Source: an uncultured Collinsella sp. (GTDB lineage: Bacteria > Actinomycetota > Coriobacteriia > Coriobacteriales > Coriobacteriaceae). Taken from it: a stretch of DNA of 34,789 bases. The DNA is taken from positions 1-34,789 of the forward strand of contig CABUMZ010000001.1 in assembly GCA_902492825.1 (NCBI GenBank). Reading direction: 5' to 3'. The notes beneath the pieces were generated by a model. The model searched no databases. It worked only from the letters and a program-made list of their open reading frames with translations, and had not been told where the DNA came from. Numbering within the stretch: the first letter of the stretch is position 1; each line of letters opens with the position of its first letter. Positions 1 to 7,584 of this stretch are shown piece by piece. Made by a program: the position numbers and the translations under genes.

Positions 1-3
1 AAA

Positions 4-30
4 TGAAAAACGCCCTCCGGAGAGGGCGTT
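4..30 (-). terminator. Rho-independent terminator of tRNA-Leu
   Basis: A 9-bp perfect stem (AACGCCCTC / GAGGGCGTT, loop CGGA read on the + strand) ends in a T-rich tail on the minus strand, directly downstream of tRNA-Leu. Confidence 0.85.
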
Positions 31-40
31 CGTTTCAAAA

Positions 41-127
41 TGGTGCGGGCGAGAGGACTTGAACCTCCATGGGGTTGCCCCCATACGGACCTGAACCGTA
101 CGCGTCTGCCAATTCCGCCACGCCCGC
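41..127 (-). tRNA. tRNA-Leu (anticodon CAG)
   Basis: The minus strand folds as a class II tRNA. The acceptor arm GCGGGCG pairs with CGCCCGC, the anticodon loop is TTCAGGT (anticodon CAG), there is a long variable arm, and the T loop is TTCAAGT. The 3' CCA is encoded (41-43). The size of 87 nt including CCA and the long variable arm fit leucine. Confidence 0.97.
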
Positions 128-138
128 GTGCAGAAATT

Positions 139-167
139 AGAATAACGGAGCGCCATCGCGAACGCAA
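139..167 (-). promoter_or_regulatory. Promoter of tRNA-Leu
   Basis: On the minus strand, TTGCGT (167-162) is followed by a 17-nt spacer and TATTCT (144-139), 11 nt before the tRNA 5' end. It lies just downstream of the tatD stop, so the tRNA appears to be its own transcription unit. Confidence 0.65.
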
Positions 168-170
168 GAA

Positions 171-1088
171 CTATTTTTGAAAAAGTTTGCAGGCATTTTC
201 CCAAGCTGCTCGCGCGATTGCCTCAGCATCCTCGCCGGTACGATCGACACGGTCGTTGACCAGCGTGTTTGCCGTAATGGAGATCATTGCGGGCTCGCAT
301 TCAAGACCGCGGATGGGCTCCGGAGCCATATACGGGCAATCCGTCTCGAACAAAATTCGATCGAGTGGGGTTGCCGCAAATGCCTCGCGCACATCGTCGT
401 TGCGCTTAAAGGTGGCCGCACCGCCATAGGCGATATAGCAGCCCAAATCCACAAAGCGCTCCATCGTGGCGCGGTCCTCGCCAAAACAGTGCAGCACACA
501 ACCAGCCTGGGGCACACCCACCTCACGAAGCACGTTATAGGCGTCCACGTGCGAGGTTCGCTCCTGATCCGTGTCCTCGTGACGCAGATGCAGCTCCACC
601 GGCACGTTACGGCACACGGCAAGCTCGAGCTGACGCGCCATGCAATCAATCTGCACGTTATGGGGTGCTGGCGCGATATCGTCGTCATAGTCCATGTGGT
701 AGTCCAGGCCGATTTCGCCAATACCGGCGCATAAGGGGTCATCGAGTGCGGCAACGACCTGCGCGTGAACGTCGTCGGTATAGTCCGGCGCGCCATACGG
801 ATGCACGCCGGCAAGATACTTGATCTGCGGGATATCCTGCATCGGCAGAATCTCGCGCACGAGCCAGTCGCTATAGTCCGTCACGCTGCGTTTGTCTGCG
901 ATGGGGTCGAACATCGTCACCAACAGGTCGACACCCGCGGCTTTGGCGCGCACGAGCGTCTCGGGCACATCCTTGCCCCAGAACGAAAGCAGATGTGCAT
1001 GCGTGTCGGCAAGCGGCGCCAAGGGCACGGGGCAGGCGACCGTCTTTTTTTTCTTGGTAAACGTCACGCGTGCGGCATTAGGCATCAT
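171..1088 (-). CDS. tatD: TatD-family metal-dependent hydrolase
   Basis: A 305-residue TatD-type metallohydrolase of the amidohydrolase-like TIM-barrel fold; family members are metal-dependent 3'-5' nucleases in the cytoplasm. Visible metal and active-site motifs are DTHAHL (His30, His32), GEIGLDYH (Glu125), ELHLR (His167), VLHCF (His200) and ETDCPY (Asp250). The first 20 or so residues are a basic extension before the barrel. The start overlaps the end of rsmA by 11 nt and is preceded by AGGAG inside rsmA, so the two genes are translationally coupled. A tatD-rsmA neighbourhood is common in Gram-positive bacteria. It ends in TAG. The exact substrate cannot be told from sequence. Confidence 0.93.
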   Translation of the reverse strand: MMPNAARVTFTKKKKTVACPVPLAPLADTHAHLLSFWGKDVPETLVRAKAAGVDLLVTMFDPIADKRSVTDYSDWLVREILPMQDIPQIKYLAGVHPYGAPDYTDDVHAQVVAALDDPLCAGIGEIGLDYHMDYDDDIAPAPHNVQIDCMARQLELAVCRNVPVELHLRHEDTDQERTSHVDAYNVLREVGVPQAGCVLHCFGEDRATMERFVDLGCYIAYGGAATFKRNDDVREAFAATPLDRILFETDCPYMAPEPIRGLECEPAMISITANTLVNDRVDRTGEDAEAIARAAWENACKLFQK

Positions 1089-1938
1089 GGATTAGCTCCT
1101 GGGCCAGACGGACAAAGTCAGCAACATCAAGCGTCTCGGCGCGCGTGGTGGGTGCAATACCGCAAGCCTCAAAGGCGGCATCGAGCACGTCCTTGACAAA
1201 GCCGTTGGCGCTCATGGAATTGCGGATGGTCTTGCGACGCTGAGCAAACGCGGCATCGATCACACGGGCCACAAACTCGCGGTCGATGCCCTCGGGCACC
1301 ACGCCGTCAACGCGATCGATACGCACGACAGCAGAATCCACATGCGGCGCTGGCATAAAGCAACGCGGCGGCACCTCAAAGCGCCCCGTCACCTGTGCAT
1401 ACAGGCCGAGCTTTGCCGTGTAGCCGCCATAGGTCTTGTTGCCCGGCGTTGCGCCAATACGATCTGCAACTTCCTTTTGCACCATGACGACAGCGCGCTT
1501 AAGCGCGGGCATCGTCTGGAAGAACTGAAGGATGATCGTCGCCGCCACGTTATAGGGCAGATTCGCGACAAACACCGTAGGTTCACCACCGGCGACCTGC
1601 TCAACCTGCTCCGGGCACACCTTGAGCGCATCGCCCATGATAAAGCGGAAGTTGGCATAGTCGGCGGCGTGGGCGTCAAGCACCGGCTCAAGCTCGGGAT
1701 CGGCCTCAATCGACGTAACGCACGCCGCCTCCTGCAGCAGGGCCAACGTCAGCGTGCCGCAACCCGGGCCGACCTCGAGCACGCGCTCATCGCCCGCAAG
1801 CTCAGCGAGCTCACAGATACGTTCGATCACATGGTTGTCGATCAGGAAGTTCTGGCCCAGGCGATGCTTGGTCGCAAGGCCAAACTCCTCTAGCAGCTCC
1901 CTAGTTGCCGTGGGGTTTGCCAAAGGCGAAGTTGTCAT
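1078..1938 (-). CDS. rsmA: 16S rRNA (adenine-N6)-dimethyltransferase RsmA/KsgA
   Basis: 286 residues. RsmA dimethylates two adjacent adenines in the 3' terminal helix of 16S rRNA late in 30S assembly, using S-adenosylmethionine. Family signatures seen are GQNFLID near residue 28, the SAM-binding motif LEVGPGCGTLT at 54-64, the acidic residue of motif II (IEAD, near 78) and the catalytic NLPY motif at 126-129. The C-terminal helical domain is complete. The start has AAGGAGG 5 nt upstream. It is the first gene of a two-gene unit with tatD and is separated from metG by a terminator, so it should have its own promoter in the 1939-1975 gap; no clear boxes were seen there. Confidence 0.96.
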   Translation of the reverse strand: MTTSPLANPTATRELLEEFGLATKHRLGQNFLIDNHVIERICELAELAGDERVLEVGPGCGTLTLALLQEAACVTSIEADPELEPVLDAHAADYANFRFIMGDALKVCPEQVEQVAGGEPTVFVANLPYNVAATIILQFFQTMPALKRAVVMVQKEVADRIGATPGNKTYGGYTAKLGLYAQVTGRFEVPPRCFMPAPHVDSAVVRIDRVDGVVPEGIDREFVARVIDAAFAQRRKTIRNSMSANGFVKDVLDAAFEACGIAPTTRAETLDVADFVRLAQELIHDA

Positions 1939-1970
1939 GGTTGCCTCCTTAGCATGATGGCGGCGTCTTG

Positions 1971-2006
1971 AAACAAAAGGGCATGGACCGTGGCGGCCAT
2001 GCCCTT
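1971..2006 (-). terminator. Terminator of metG
   Basis: A 10-bp perfect stem AAGGGCATGG / CCATGCCCTT (1977-1986 and 1997-2006) is followed on the minus strand by TTGTTT. It sits 42 nt past the metG stop and before rsmA. Confidence 0.8.
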
Positions 2007-2048
2007 ACAGCTAAACAGCAAATTGCCGATATGGCGCTCGCGCGGTCT

Positions 2049-3650
2049 CTACGCCAGACGCGGGAACAGCGGATCGCCCTTCTCGACGGGCTGACCACCA
2101 GCAAGCAGGCCCCAAGCGCAAATGCCCTTGAGGTCGTCGCTCGCGGCCTCGTCCTCGCAGGACAGGCGGCGCAGAGCCTCGGCAGAAGTCTGGGGCATGA
2201 GCGGCATCAGCAGGTGAGCGGCAATGCGGATGGCCTCGAGCAGGTTGTAGATCACAAACGCCAGCTCGTCAGCCTTGGCCTCGTCCTTGGCAAGTGCCCA
2301 AGGCTCGGAGTCCTCGATGTAGTGGTTGGCGGCGTGGATGAGCTCCATGACCTCGTCCTTGGCTCCACCGTAATCGAGCACGTCCATCTTGGCCATGTAG
2401 CGGTCGACCAGACCATCGGCGATCTTTGCCAGCGGGTTGTCGAACGCATCGAACGATGCGGGCTTGGCGGGCGCGCAACCGTCAAAGTACTTGCCGCTCA
2501 TGTTGAGCGAACGCGAGATAAGGTTGCCCCAGCTGTTGGCCAGGTCGGCGTTGTAGACCTGCTCCATGCGATCGAAGCTGATGGCACCGTCGGTGCCGGG
2601 GACGACGTCGGTCATAAAGTAGTAGCGATAGCCCTCGACACCCAGCATGTCGATAACGTCCTGCGGAGCGATGGCGTTGCCGCGGCTCTTGGACATCTTC
2701 TCGGCCTTGCCGGTCTCGGCATTGCGCACGGTCAGGAAGCCGTGGGCAAAGACGTGCTCGGGCAGGGCCTCGCCGATGGCCATGAGCATGGCCGGCCAAA
2801 TGACGCAGTGGAAACGGATGATGTCCTTGCCCACGATGTGGAACTGCGCGGGCCAGCGATAGGCCAGCTCGGCACGGGCCTCGTCGGTATCGACACCGTA
2901 GCCGACAGCCGTCATATAGTTGAGCAGCGCGTCGAACCACACATAGGTCACGTGGCCCTCGTCAAACGGAACTTGGATGCCCCAGTCAAAGCTCGTACGG
3001 CTCACGGAAAGGTCGTTGAGGCCGCCCTCGACAAAGCTGCGCACCTCGTTCATACGGAACGCGGGCTCGACAAAGTCGGGGTGCTCGTCATAGAGCTTGA
3101 GCAGCTTGTCCTGGAAGGCGGAAAGCTTAAAGAAGTAGGACTCCTCCTGCACGCGCTCAAGCGGACGGTGGCAGTCGGGGCACAGGTGCTGGCCGACGCT
3201 GCCGTACTCCTCGTCGCCCTTCTGGACCTGCGTATCAGTGAAGTAGGTCTCGTCAGGCACGCAATACCAACCGTCGTAGCTGCCCTTATACAGGTAGCCG
3301 GACTCCTTCATGCGCTCCCACAGGTACTGCACGGCATGATGCTGGCGCGGCTCGGTGGTGCGGATGAAGTCGTCGTTGGAGATCTCGAGCTTGCTCCAAA
3401 GCTCCTTGAAGTGCGGAGCCTGGCTGTCGGTCCACTCCTGCGGCGTCATGTTGTGCTTGGCTGCGGCCTCGGCGACCTTCTCGCCGTGCTCGTCCATGCC
3501 GGTCAGGAACTTGACGTTATAGCCGGCGGAGCGGCGATAGCGAGCCTGAACATCGGCGATGATGGTGGAATAAGCCGTGCCCAGGTGCGGATCGGCGTTG
3601 ACGTAGTAGATGGGCGTCGTGATAAAGAACGAAGGCTTGCTTTGATCCAT
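2049..3650 (-). CDS. metG: Methionyl-tRNA synthetase
   Basis: 533 residues, class I aminoacyl-tRNA synthetase charging tRNA-Met in the cytoplasm. The HIGH-type motif reads HLGT (22-25) after the TTPIYYVNADP strand, and the KMSKS loop (KMSKSRGN) lies near residue 320. The zinc-binding insert shows CVPD and CPDC; the first knuckle therefore has Asp where many relatives have Cys, leaving three cysteines. The protein ends after the anticodon-binding helical domain and lacks the C-terminal EMAP-like tRNA-binding extension of longer MetRS forms. GGAGG stands 9 nt before the ATG. It is 69 nt downstream of rsmI and followed by a terminator, so it may be the last gene of GH5-rsmI-metG. Confidence 0.96.
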   Translation of the reverse strand: MDQSKPSFFITTPIYYVNADPHLGTAYSTIIADVQARYRRSAGYNVKFLTGMDEHGEKVAEAAAKHNMTPQEWTDSQAPHFKELWSKLEISNDDFIRTTEPRQHHAVQYLWERMKESGYLYKGSYDGWYCVPDETYFTDTQVQKGDEEYGSVGQHLCPDCHRPLERVQEESYFFKLSAFQDKLLKLYDEHPDFVEPAFRMNEVRSFVEGGLNDLSVSRTSFDWGIQVPFDEGHVTYVWFDALLNYMTAVGYGVDTDEARAELAYRWPAQFHIVGKDIIRFHCVIWPAMLMAIGEALPEHVFAHGFLTVRNAETGKAEKMSKSRGNAIAPQDVIDMLGVEGYRYYFMTDVVPGTDGAISFDRMEQVYNADLANSWGNLISRSLNMSGKYFDGCAPAKPASFDAFDNPLAKIADGLVDRYMAKMDVLDYGGAKDEVMELIHAANHYIEDSEPWALAKDEAKADELAFVIYNLLEAIRIAAHLLMPLMPQTSAEALRRLSCEDEAASDDLKGICAWGLLAGGQPVEKGDPLFPRLA

Positions 3651-3719
3651 GGGGTTTGTCCTCCAGAAAAACGTTGCATACAGAGGATGATTCTAGCGCA
3701 AGGGCTGGATATCCTCCAT

Positions 3720-4598
3720 CTATTGCGTATCGAGCACCATGGCATAGACATCGCGCTTGCGGCGCGAATACTTCTGAGACAGGCGCTTGGCCACCGCAGA
3801 GGCGGGCTCCCCCTCCTCGAGCGCGGCGCGGATATCCGCGCGCAGGGCCTCATCGGGATCTACTGCCGCGGCGCCAACCGGCGCGATACCGGCCTCTTCG
3901 TCCTCGCTCGGCGGCGCGATGACCAGCGCAATCTCGCCCTTTACCTCGCCGCGGGCACGTAGCTCCTCGGCAAGCTGGGCGGCAGATCCGCGCAGGACCT
4001 CCTCGTGCAACTTGGTGAGTTCGCGGCAGACGGCAACCTCACGCTGGGGAAAAACCTCGGCCACGGCTTCGAGTGTCGCCACGATGCGATGTGGAGACTC
4101 GTAGAAGATGAGCGCGCCGGGCACCACGGCAAGGCGCTGCAAACGGCGCACGCGGTCACCGTGCTTTCGGCCCAAAAAGCCCTCGAAGAAAAAATGCTCG
4201 CAGGGAATGCCGGACGAAACAAGCGCCGTGACGCAGGCAGAGGGCCCGGGAATAACTTCGACGGGCACATCGGCCTCACGCGCCGCCTCAACTAGCGCCT
4301 GGCCGGGATCGGACACGCTCGGCATGCCGGCGTCCGAGGCAAAGGCGAGGGTCTCCCCCGCCAGCAGACGGTCGACCAGGCCGGCGGCGCGGCTGGCGAT
4401 CACATTCTCGTCGCAACGGACAAGCGGCTTGGAAATGCCCAGGTGCATCAGCAGCTTTGACGTCACACGCGTGTCTTCGCAGCAGATGACATCGGCAGCG
4501 GCAAAGGCTTCGCCAACGCGCGGGGACAGGTCGCCCAGGTTGCCGATGGGCGTGCCGACCACATAGAGTTTGCCCGTATGGGCGCTGTTTTGCGTCAT
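3720..4598 (-). CDS. rsmI: 16S rRNA (cytidine 1402-2'-O)-methyltransferase RsmI
   Basis: 292 residues. RsmI 2'-O-methylates C1402 in the decoding centre of 16S rRNA. Signatures of the tetrapyrrole-methylase-like fold are LYVVGTPIGNLGDLSPR at the N-terminus, CEDTRVTSKLL near 40-50, the glycine-rich SDAGMPSVSDPG near residue 91-102 and VIPGPSA. The C-terminal part carries an acidic, Ala-rich linker followed by a basic helix (KRLSQKYSRRKRDVY), which is the usual small RsmI C-terminal domain. Only 6 nt separate it from the preceding GH5 gene, and its ribosome binding site is weak, which suggests coupling. It ends in TAG. Confidence 0.94.
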   Translation of the reverse strand: MTQNSAHTGKLYVVGTPIGNLGDLSPRVGEAFAAADVICCEDTRVTSKLLMHLGISKPLVRCDENVIASRAAGLVDRLLAGETLAFASDAGMPSVSDPGQALVEAAREADVPVEVIPGPSACVTALVSSGIPCEHFFFEGFLGRKHGDRVRRLQRLAVVPGALIFYESPHRIVATLEAVAEVFPQREVAVCRELTKLHEEVLRGSAAQLAEELRARGEVKGEIALVIAPPSEDEEAGIAPVGAAAVDPDEALRADIRAALEEGEPASAVAKRLSQKYSRRKRDVYAMVLDTQ

Positions 4599-4604
4599 AT
4601 CAAC

Positions 4605-5666
4605 CTATTCAATCATGCCGCGCTCGAGCGTACCGAGCGCCGCGCGGGCGTCCCATGCTGCAATGCGCTTCTCGGTCTTCCACGTTTGGAAGAACCAACC
4701 GGCAGCCGGCGCAAACGAAGCCAGCTGGTTGGCGATAAACACGCGCTCGTAGGCATTGCGGCCCTCGGGCGTAACCGACGAGTTGGCAAAGATCGCCGCG
4801 CCCGACCATTCGCCCACCAGCACGGGGAACCCAGTTGAAATCGCTTCTTTAAGCTCGCGCTTGTTACGCGAAATCGCCGTCGTCAGCCCGCGGGGGCTCG
4901 TGATGTCGAGCGCATGCTCGTCGCGGTAATGGTACAGGTGAAGGTCCATGTAGACGTTCTTGTACTTAGTGCCGCGCATAAAATGCTTCCACTCGCTGGG
5001 ATGCCCCGACGACGAGAAGACGACGATCTTATCCTCGGGCATATACGAACGGACGAGCTCATAGGCATCGCGATAGAAGTTGCGCAGGTAGTGCGCCGGA
5101 ATGCCATCCGTCATGGTGAAGAGGCTCTTGCGGACACTCATCTGCGGCGTATCCAGCAGCTCAATGCCCAGCAGGCTCTCGGCCTCGCCGTAGCGATCGG
5201 CCAAGCGCTCGAGCACGTCGAGTGCGACATGACGACCGTTGGTGGACGAATGCCACTCGGCGACAGCCTCCGGCGTGGTGGGCGAATCGTTGGAATCGCC
5301 CTGGCCACCGGGCACAGTTGCTAGATCAAGCAGCACGCGGATGTCGTACTTGGCAGCCCACTCAATTGCACGGTCGATGTAGTCGACAACCGAGATGTAG
5401 GAGGCATCGGACTCCTGTGAGCCAAAGGCATACCAGGGTACCGGCAGACGCACGGCATTGAGGCCAATCTGCGCCATGCGGCGAAAATCGTCCTCGCTCA
5501 CAAACGTCTCGTAATGACGGCGCATGCGCTCGTTATAGGCGGCGGTGCCCATGGCCTCCTGCAGCTCGGCCGCGTTGGATGCACCGGTCGCCGCGTATAG
5601 CGACGGGGTCACCCAAGGCTCGGGAATAAACCAGCCAGAGAGATTAACGCCGAGTATCCTCTCCAT
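4605..5666 (-). CDS. GH5 (exo-1,3-beta-glucanase-like) protein, acid/base residue missing
   Basis: 353 residues from ATG 5666 (a GTG one codon upstream is the alternative; GGGGG lies 5 nt before the ATG). The fold is glycoside hydrolase family 5, closest in pattern to the exo-1,3-beta-glucanase subgroup: GVNLSGWFIPEPWVTPSLY near the N-terminus, DLHLYHYR in the middle, VLVGEWSGA with the nucleophile Glu (about 286) and WKTE near the C-terminus. Where family members read GIELLNEP, this protein reads GIELLDTP, so the acid/base Glu is Thr (about 173) and the preceding Asn is Asp. No signal peptide or membrane segment is seen, so it is predicted cytoplasmic. It may be catalytically impaired, a sugar-binding relic, or use another residue. 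It is cotranscribed with rsmI. Confidence 0.85.
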   Translation of the reverse strand: MERILGVNLSGWFIPEPWVTPSLYAATGASNAAELQEAMGTAAYNERMRRHYETFVSEDDFRRMAQIGLNAVRLPVPWYAFGSQESDASYISVVDYIDRAIEWAAKYDIRVLLDLATVPGGQGDSNDSPTTPEAVAEWHSSTNGRHVALDVLERLADRYGEAESLLGIELLDTPQMSVRKSLFTMTDGIPAHYLRNFYRDAYELVRSYMPEDKIVVFSSSGHPSEWKHFMRGTKYKNVYMDLHLYHYRDEHALDITSPRGLTTAISRNKRELKEAISTGFPVLVGEWSGAAIFANSSVTPEGRNAYERVFIANQLASFAPAAGWFFQTWKTEKRIAAWDARAALGTLERGMIE

Positions 5667-5731
5667 CACTGCCCCCTTCGGATCGTGCAGGCCGAGCCTG
5701 CATCGTATTGCATAGGAAAAGTATCGTTTTT

Positions 5732-5771
5732 AGTATACCCGCGCGTGCGGACAGACGACCGAACGGTCTGT
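5732..5771 (-). promoter_or_regulatory. Candidate promoter and operator of the GH5-rsmI unit
   Basis: TATACT (5737-5732, minus strand) is a good -10 box. The place of the -35 box is occupied by a nested inverted repeat: outer arms ACAGAC / GTCTGT (5751-5756, 5766-5771), inner arms CCG/CGG. No good -35 hexamer is seen, which fits activator or repressor control. The rest of 5772-5900 shows no gene or clear signal. Confidence 0.4.
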
Positions 5772-5900
5772 AAAGTGGCGCAAAAGCGGGAGGAATGTCT
5801 GAGCGGGCGGGGCCGAGATGTGCACGCACGTCGGAAGTAAGCGCCGAAAAGCGCGTCCCGTTTTTCGCAAAAGACTGGGATGCATTTTCCGCGGGTCCAC

Positions 5901-5932
5901 ATAAAAGAAAAGGACCCCTTTTCAGAGGTCCT
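5901..5932 (-). terminator. Terminator of tRNA-Phe
   Basis: Stem AGGACC / GGTCCT (5911-5916, 5927-5932) with a T-rich minus-strand tail (TTTTCTTTTAT), 13 nt past the tRNA 3' end. Confidence 0.7.
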
Positions 5933-5945
5933 AGTCAATTCAAGG

Positions 5946-6018
<73 letters not shown>

Positions 6019-6050
6019 ATTTGAGGTGTGCCTTGTTTCAAGGCTTGATT

Positions 6051-6078
6051 AGTATAACCAAGGACGCGTTCCGGTCAA
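6051..6078 (-). promoter_or_regulatory. Promoter of tRNA-Phe
   Basis: TTGACC (6078-6073) and TATACT (6056-6051) with a 16-nt spacer on the minus strand, 32 nt upstream of the tRNA. It is one of the best sigma-70-type matches in the window. Confidence 0.75.
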
Positions 6079-6141
6079 CCGAGAATTTTAAAAAAGTTTT
6101 TGAGCACAGCCTCGGTTCTATAAATCGGCACGTCAGAGACA

Positions 6142-6429
6142 TCAGCCGGCAGCAAGAAGTTTTTCGCTCAGAGCCGCACGGGCAAACTCACTTGGCGTCA
6201 TCCCCTCGGCAGCCGCCCGTCGACGAATGGCCTCCTTCATTCCCAGAGGAATCTTGACCGACAGCGTTGCCGTCCCCTCACCTGAGAGCGGGGGCCGTCC
6301 ATGCACGATCCCACCAACGGTGCGTTCGCCATCCGGAAACTCTCCGCGCTCGTACGACTCGCACCACGCGTCAATCATTTCATCCGTTACAACCTGACCA
6401 TTAGCGGCCGTATACGTCTTGCTCATCAT
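6142..6429 (-). CDS. Ribbon-helix-helix-like antitoxin
   Basis: 95 residues starting at ATG ATG (6429). The C-terminal half (TLSVKIPLGMKEAI followed by a basic helix and TPSEFARAALSEKLL) fits a ribbon-helix-helix DNA-binding antitoxin, with a beta strand and then two helices. The N-terminal half (about residues 1-55) is acidic and probably the toxin-binding part. Its ATG overlaps the stop of the upstream toxin-like frame (ATGATGA), the usual coupled arrangement of a two-gene toxin-antitoxin operon with the toxin first, as in BrnT-BrnA-type pairs. The partner gene is broken by a TAG while this gene is intact. It ends 63 nt before the tRNA-Phe promoter; no terminator hairpin was found in that gap. 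Confidence 0.75.
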   Translation of the reverse strand: MMSKTYTAANGQVVTDEMIDAWCESYERGEFPDGERTVGGIVHGRPPLSGEGTATLSVKIPLGMKEAIRRRAAAEGMTPSEFARAALSEKLLAAG

Positions 6430-6692
6430 CGACCCCTCTGCCGAGCTCGCTCGATCTCTTGCCAGAATTTCTTCTGAACCGGAGACAGGGCATGAATAAT
6501 GAGCCATCCACGAATTAGTTCGACCGCAACAAGTTCCACACTTCGACCATCTGGAAGCTATCCAATGGCAAGCCATCTCGGCGGCTCGTCCTCCGACTCG
6601 CGGCGAATGCACTCAGTAACCGCGAACCAGGCACCTAGTACCTGCTTTTCCGTCAGGTGCTTTTTAGCGTTGGGATGGATCTCAACATCCAT
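6426..6692 (-). pseudogene. Toxin-like gene interrupted by in-frame TAG
   Basis: The frame starts at ATG 6692 behind a strong GGAGGAG, 10 bp or less upstream, and reads 44 codons to WLAIG, then TAG (6560-6558), then continues open in the same frame as LPDGRSVELVAVEL and on to FWQEIERARQRGR before a TGA at 6428-6426. Without the TAG the product would be 88 residues, the size of small BrnT or DUF4258-like toxins, and the strand pattern (WLAIG-x-LPDGRSVELVAV then GWLIIHALSP) runs smoothly through the stop. A Tyr codon changed to TAG would explain it by one substitution. The stop overlaps the antitoxin start. The family name is a guess from size, layout and fold pattern. Confidence 0.75.
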
Positions 6693-6706
6693 GCATCTTC
6701 TCCTCC

Positions 6707-6732
6707 ATCTTACCCAATTTCGTATGACGAAA
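6707..6732 (-). promoter_or_regulatory. Toxin-antitoxin promoter with inverted-repeat operator
   Basis: A perfect 6-bp inverted repeat TTTCGT-ATG-ACGAAA (6718-6732) lies just upstream of a TAAGAT -10 box (6712-6707) and about 15 nt upstream of the toxin-like start codon. Its position suits autorepression by the ribbon-helix-helix antitoxin. No good -35 hexamer is seen. Confidence 0.5.
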
Positions 6733-6751
6733 GTCCGCTGTCGCCAATCTC

Positions 6752-7111
6752 TTACGCCGGCACTTGTTGGAGGGCGGAAGGTGTAGCGAGGATTGAAGGG
6801 CGTTCCAATACCGCCCAGGCGCCGGGGCAGGAGCACATACACCAGGGACATACGTTTTCGTAGCGCGCGAGGATATTGCCGCGTGCATCGATGAAGGCGA
6901 TGTCGATGGGATAGGCCATAAAACACGTATGGACCGAAGAGCAGCGTGGAAACGCCATGACGAGCGGCAGGCCGTTGGCGGCAACCGGACGCCGTCCCAG
7001 CATGCCGCGCAGGCGCACGGCAAACGACTCCGCCACCACAAACTCGGCCGGCGTCCAACCCAGCCTGTTGAGTGCCCGCGCGTAAGCGATGTAGGACGAG
7101 ACCGCGGTCAC
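6752..7111 (-). CDS. DUF192-family protein at the end of the Tad operon
   Basis: 119 residues from GTG 7111, chosen because this codon overlaps the TGA of the upstream tadE gene (GTGA), the coupling used throughout this operon. The pattern RGMLGRRP, then LVMAFPRCSSVHTCFMAYPIDIAFIDARGNIL and finally WAVLERP matches the DUF192 family, small beta-barrel proteins of unknown function. Family members are often exported; no signal peptide is visible here. Odd features are six cysteines: Cys57 and Cys63 around the conserved centre and a C-terminal cluster with Cys88, Cys91, Cys93 and Cys95 (VCPWCMCSC). Being the last gene of the pilus operon, it may act with the pilus, but no role is known. Confidence 0.75.
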   Translation of the reverse strand: MTAVSSYIAYARALNRLGWTPAEFVVAESFAVRLRGMLGRRPVAANGLPLVMAFPRCSSVHTCFMAYPIDIAFIDARGNILARYENVCPWCMCSCPGAWAVLERPSILATPSALQQVPA

Positions 7112-7584
7112 ATGACCACCCCCGGACGCCACGGATCGACCGTCACCGCGCGCTCGTGCGACAACGTTGTCGGCGCCCCCAGCGGAACGCCAGCGATGCT
7201 GAGAGAAGTCGGCCACGGCTCATAGTGCATGGTGCAGGTGTAGGTCCTAAACGTACCGGATAGGGAGAGCAGGCCACCATCCGATGCCTCCGCGCCTTGC
7301 TCGCTCGACACTTCGATCTGCAAGTCATAGCCTTCCATGGCATTCAGAATTTGAGTCTGAACCGTCGCCGAGGCATCGGCAGAGCTCTCGTCACCCTCCC
7401 CGCCCGGCGCCACAGCGTGCGCCAGCACGATGTCGGGCACCACGCGGTCGAAGCGCGCGACAGCGCTGGCAAAGATCATGACGTTGTACACGATGAGTGC
7501 CAGCACCAGCAAAACGGGCGTAACCACTGCCATCTCAACCGTCGCTTGGGCGCGCTCCTCGCGCAGACGCATGCGGATACTCAT
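7108..7584 (-). CDS. TadE-like pseudopilin of the Tad pilus
   Basis: 158 residues. The N-terminus reads MSIRMRLREERAQATVEMAVVTPVLLVLALIVYNVMIF: a short basic head, the TadE signature Q-A-T-V-E and one hydrophobic helix (about residues 17-37). The remainder is a small extracytoplasmic domain with a Cys near the end (YTCTM). TadE and TadF proteins are minor pseudopilins processed at the membrane and needed for Flp pilus assembly. The gene overlaps the TadG-like gene upstream by 1 nt and the DUF192 gene downstream by 4 nt. It is one of three proteins with the same head motif in this operon; which one is TadE or TadF proper cannot be decided. Confidence 0.85.
   Translation of the reverse strand: MSIRMRLREERAQATVEMAVVTPVLLVLALIVYNVMIFASAVARFDRVVPDIVLAHAVAPGGEGDESSADASATVQTQILNAMEGYDLQIEVSSEQGAEASDGGLLSLSGTFRTYTCTMHYEPWPTSLSIAGVPLGAPTTLSHERAVTVDPWRPGVVM

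Noticed and set aside
1968..3962. 664-codon open frame on the + strand opposite metG and part of rsmI
   Set aside because: It is the antisense shadow of high-GC genes, has no domain pattern, and the minus-strand frames encode clear MetRS and RsmI.
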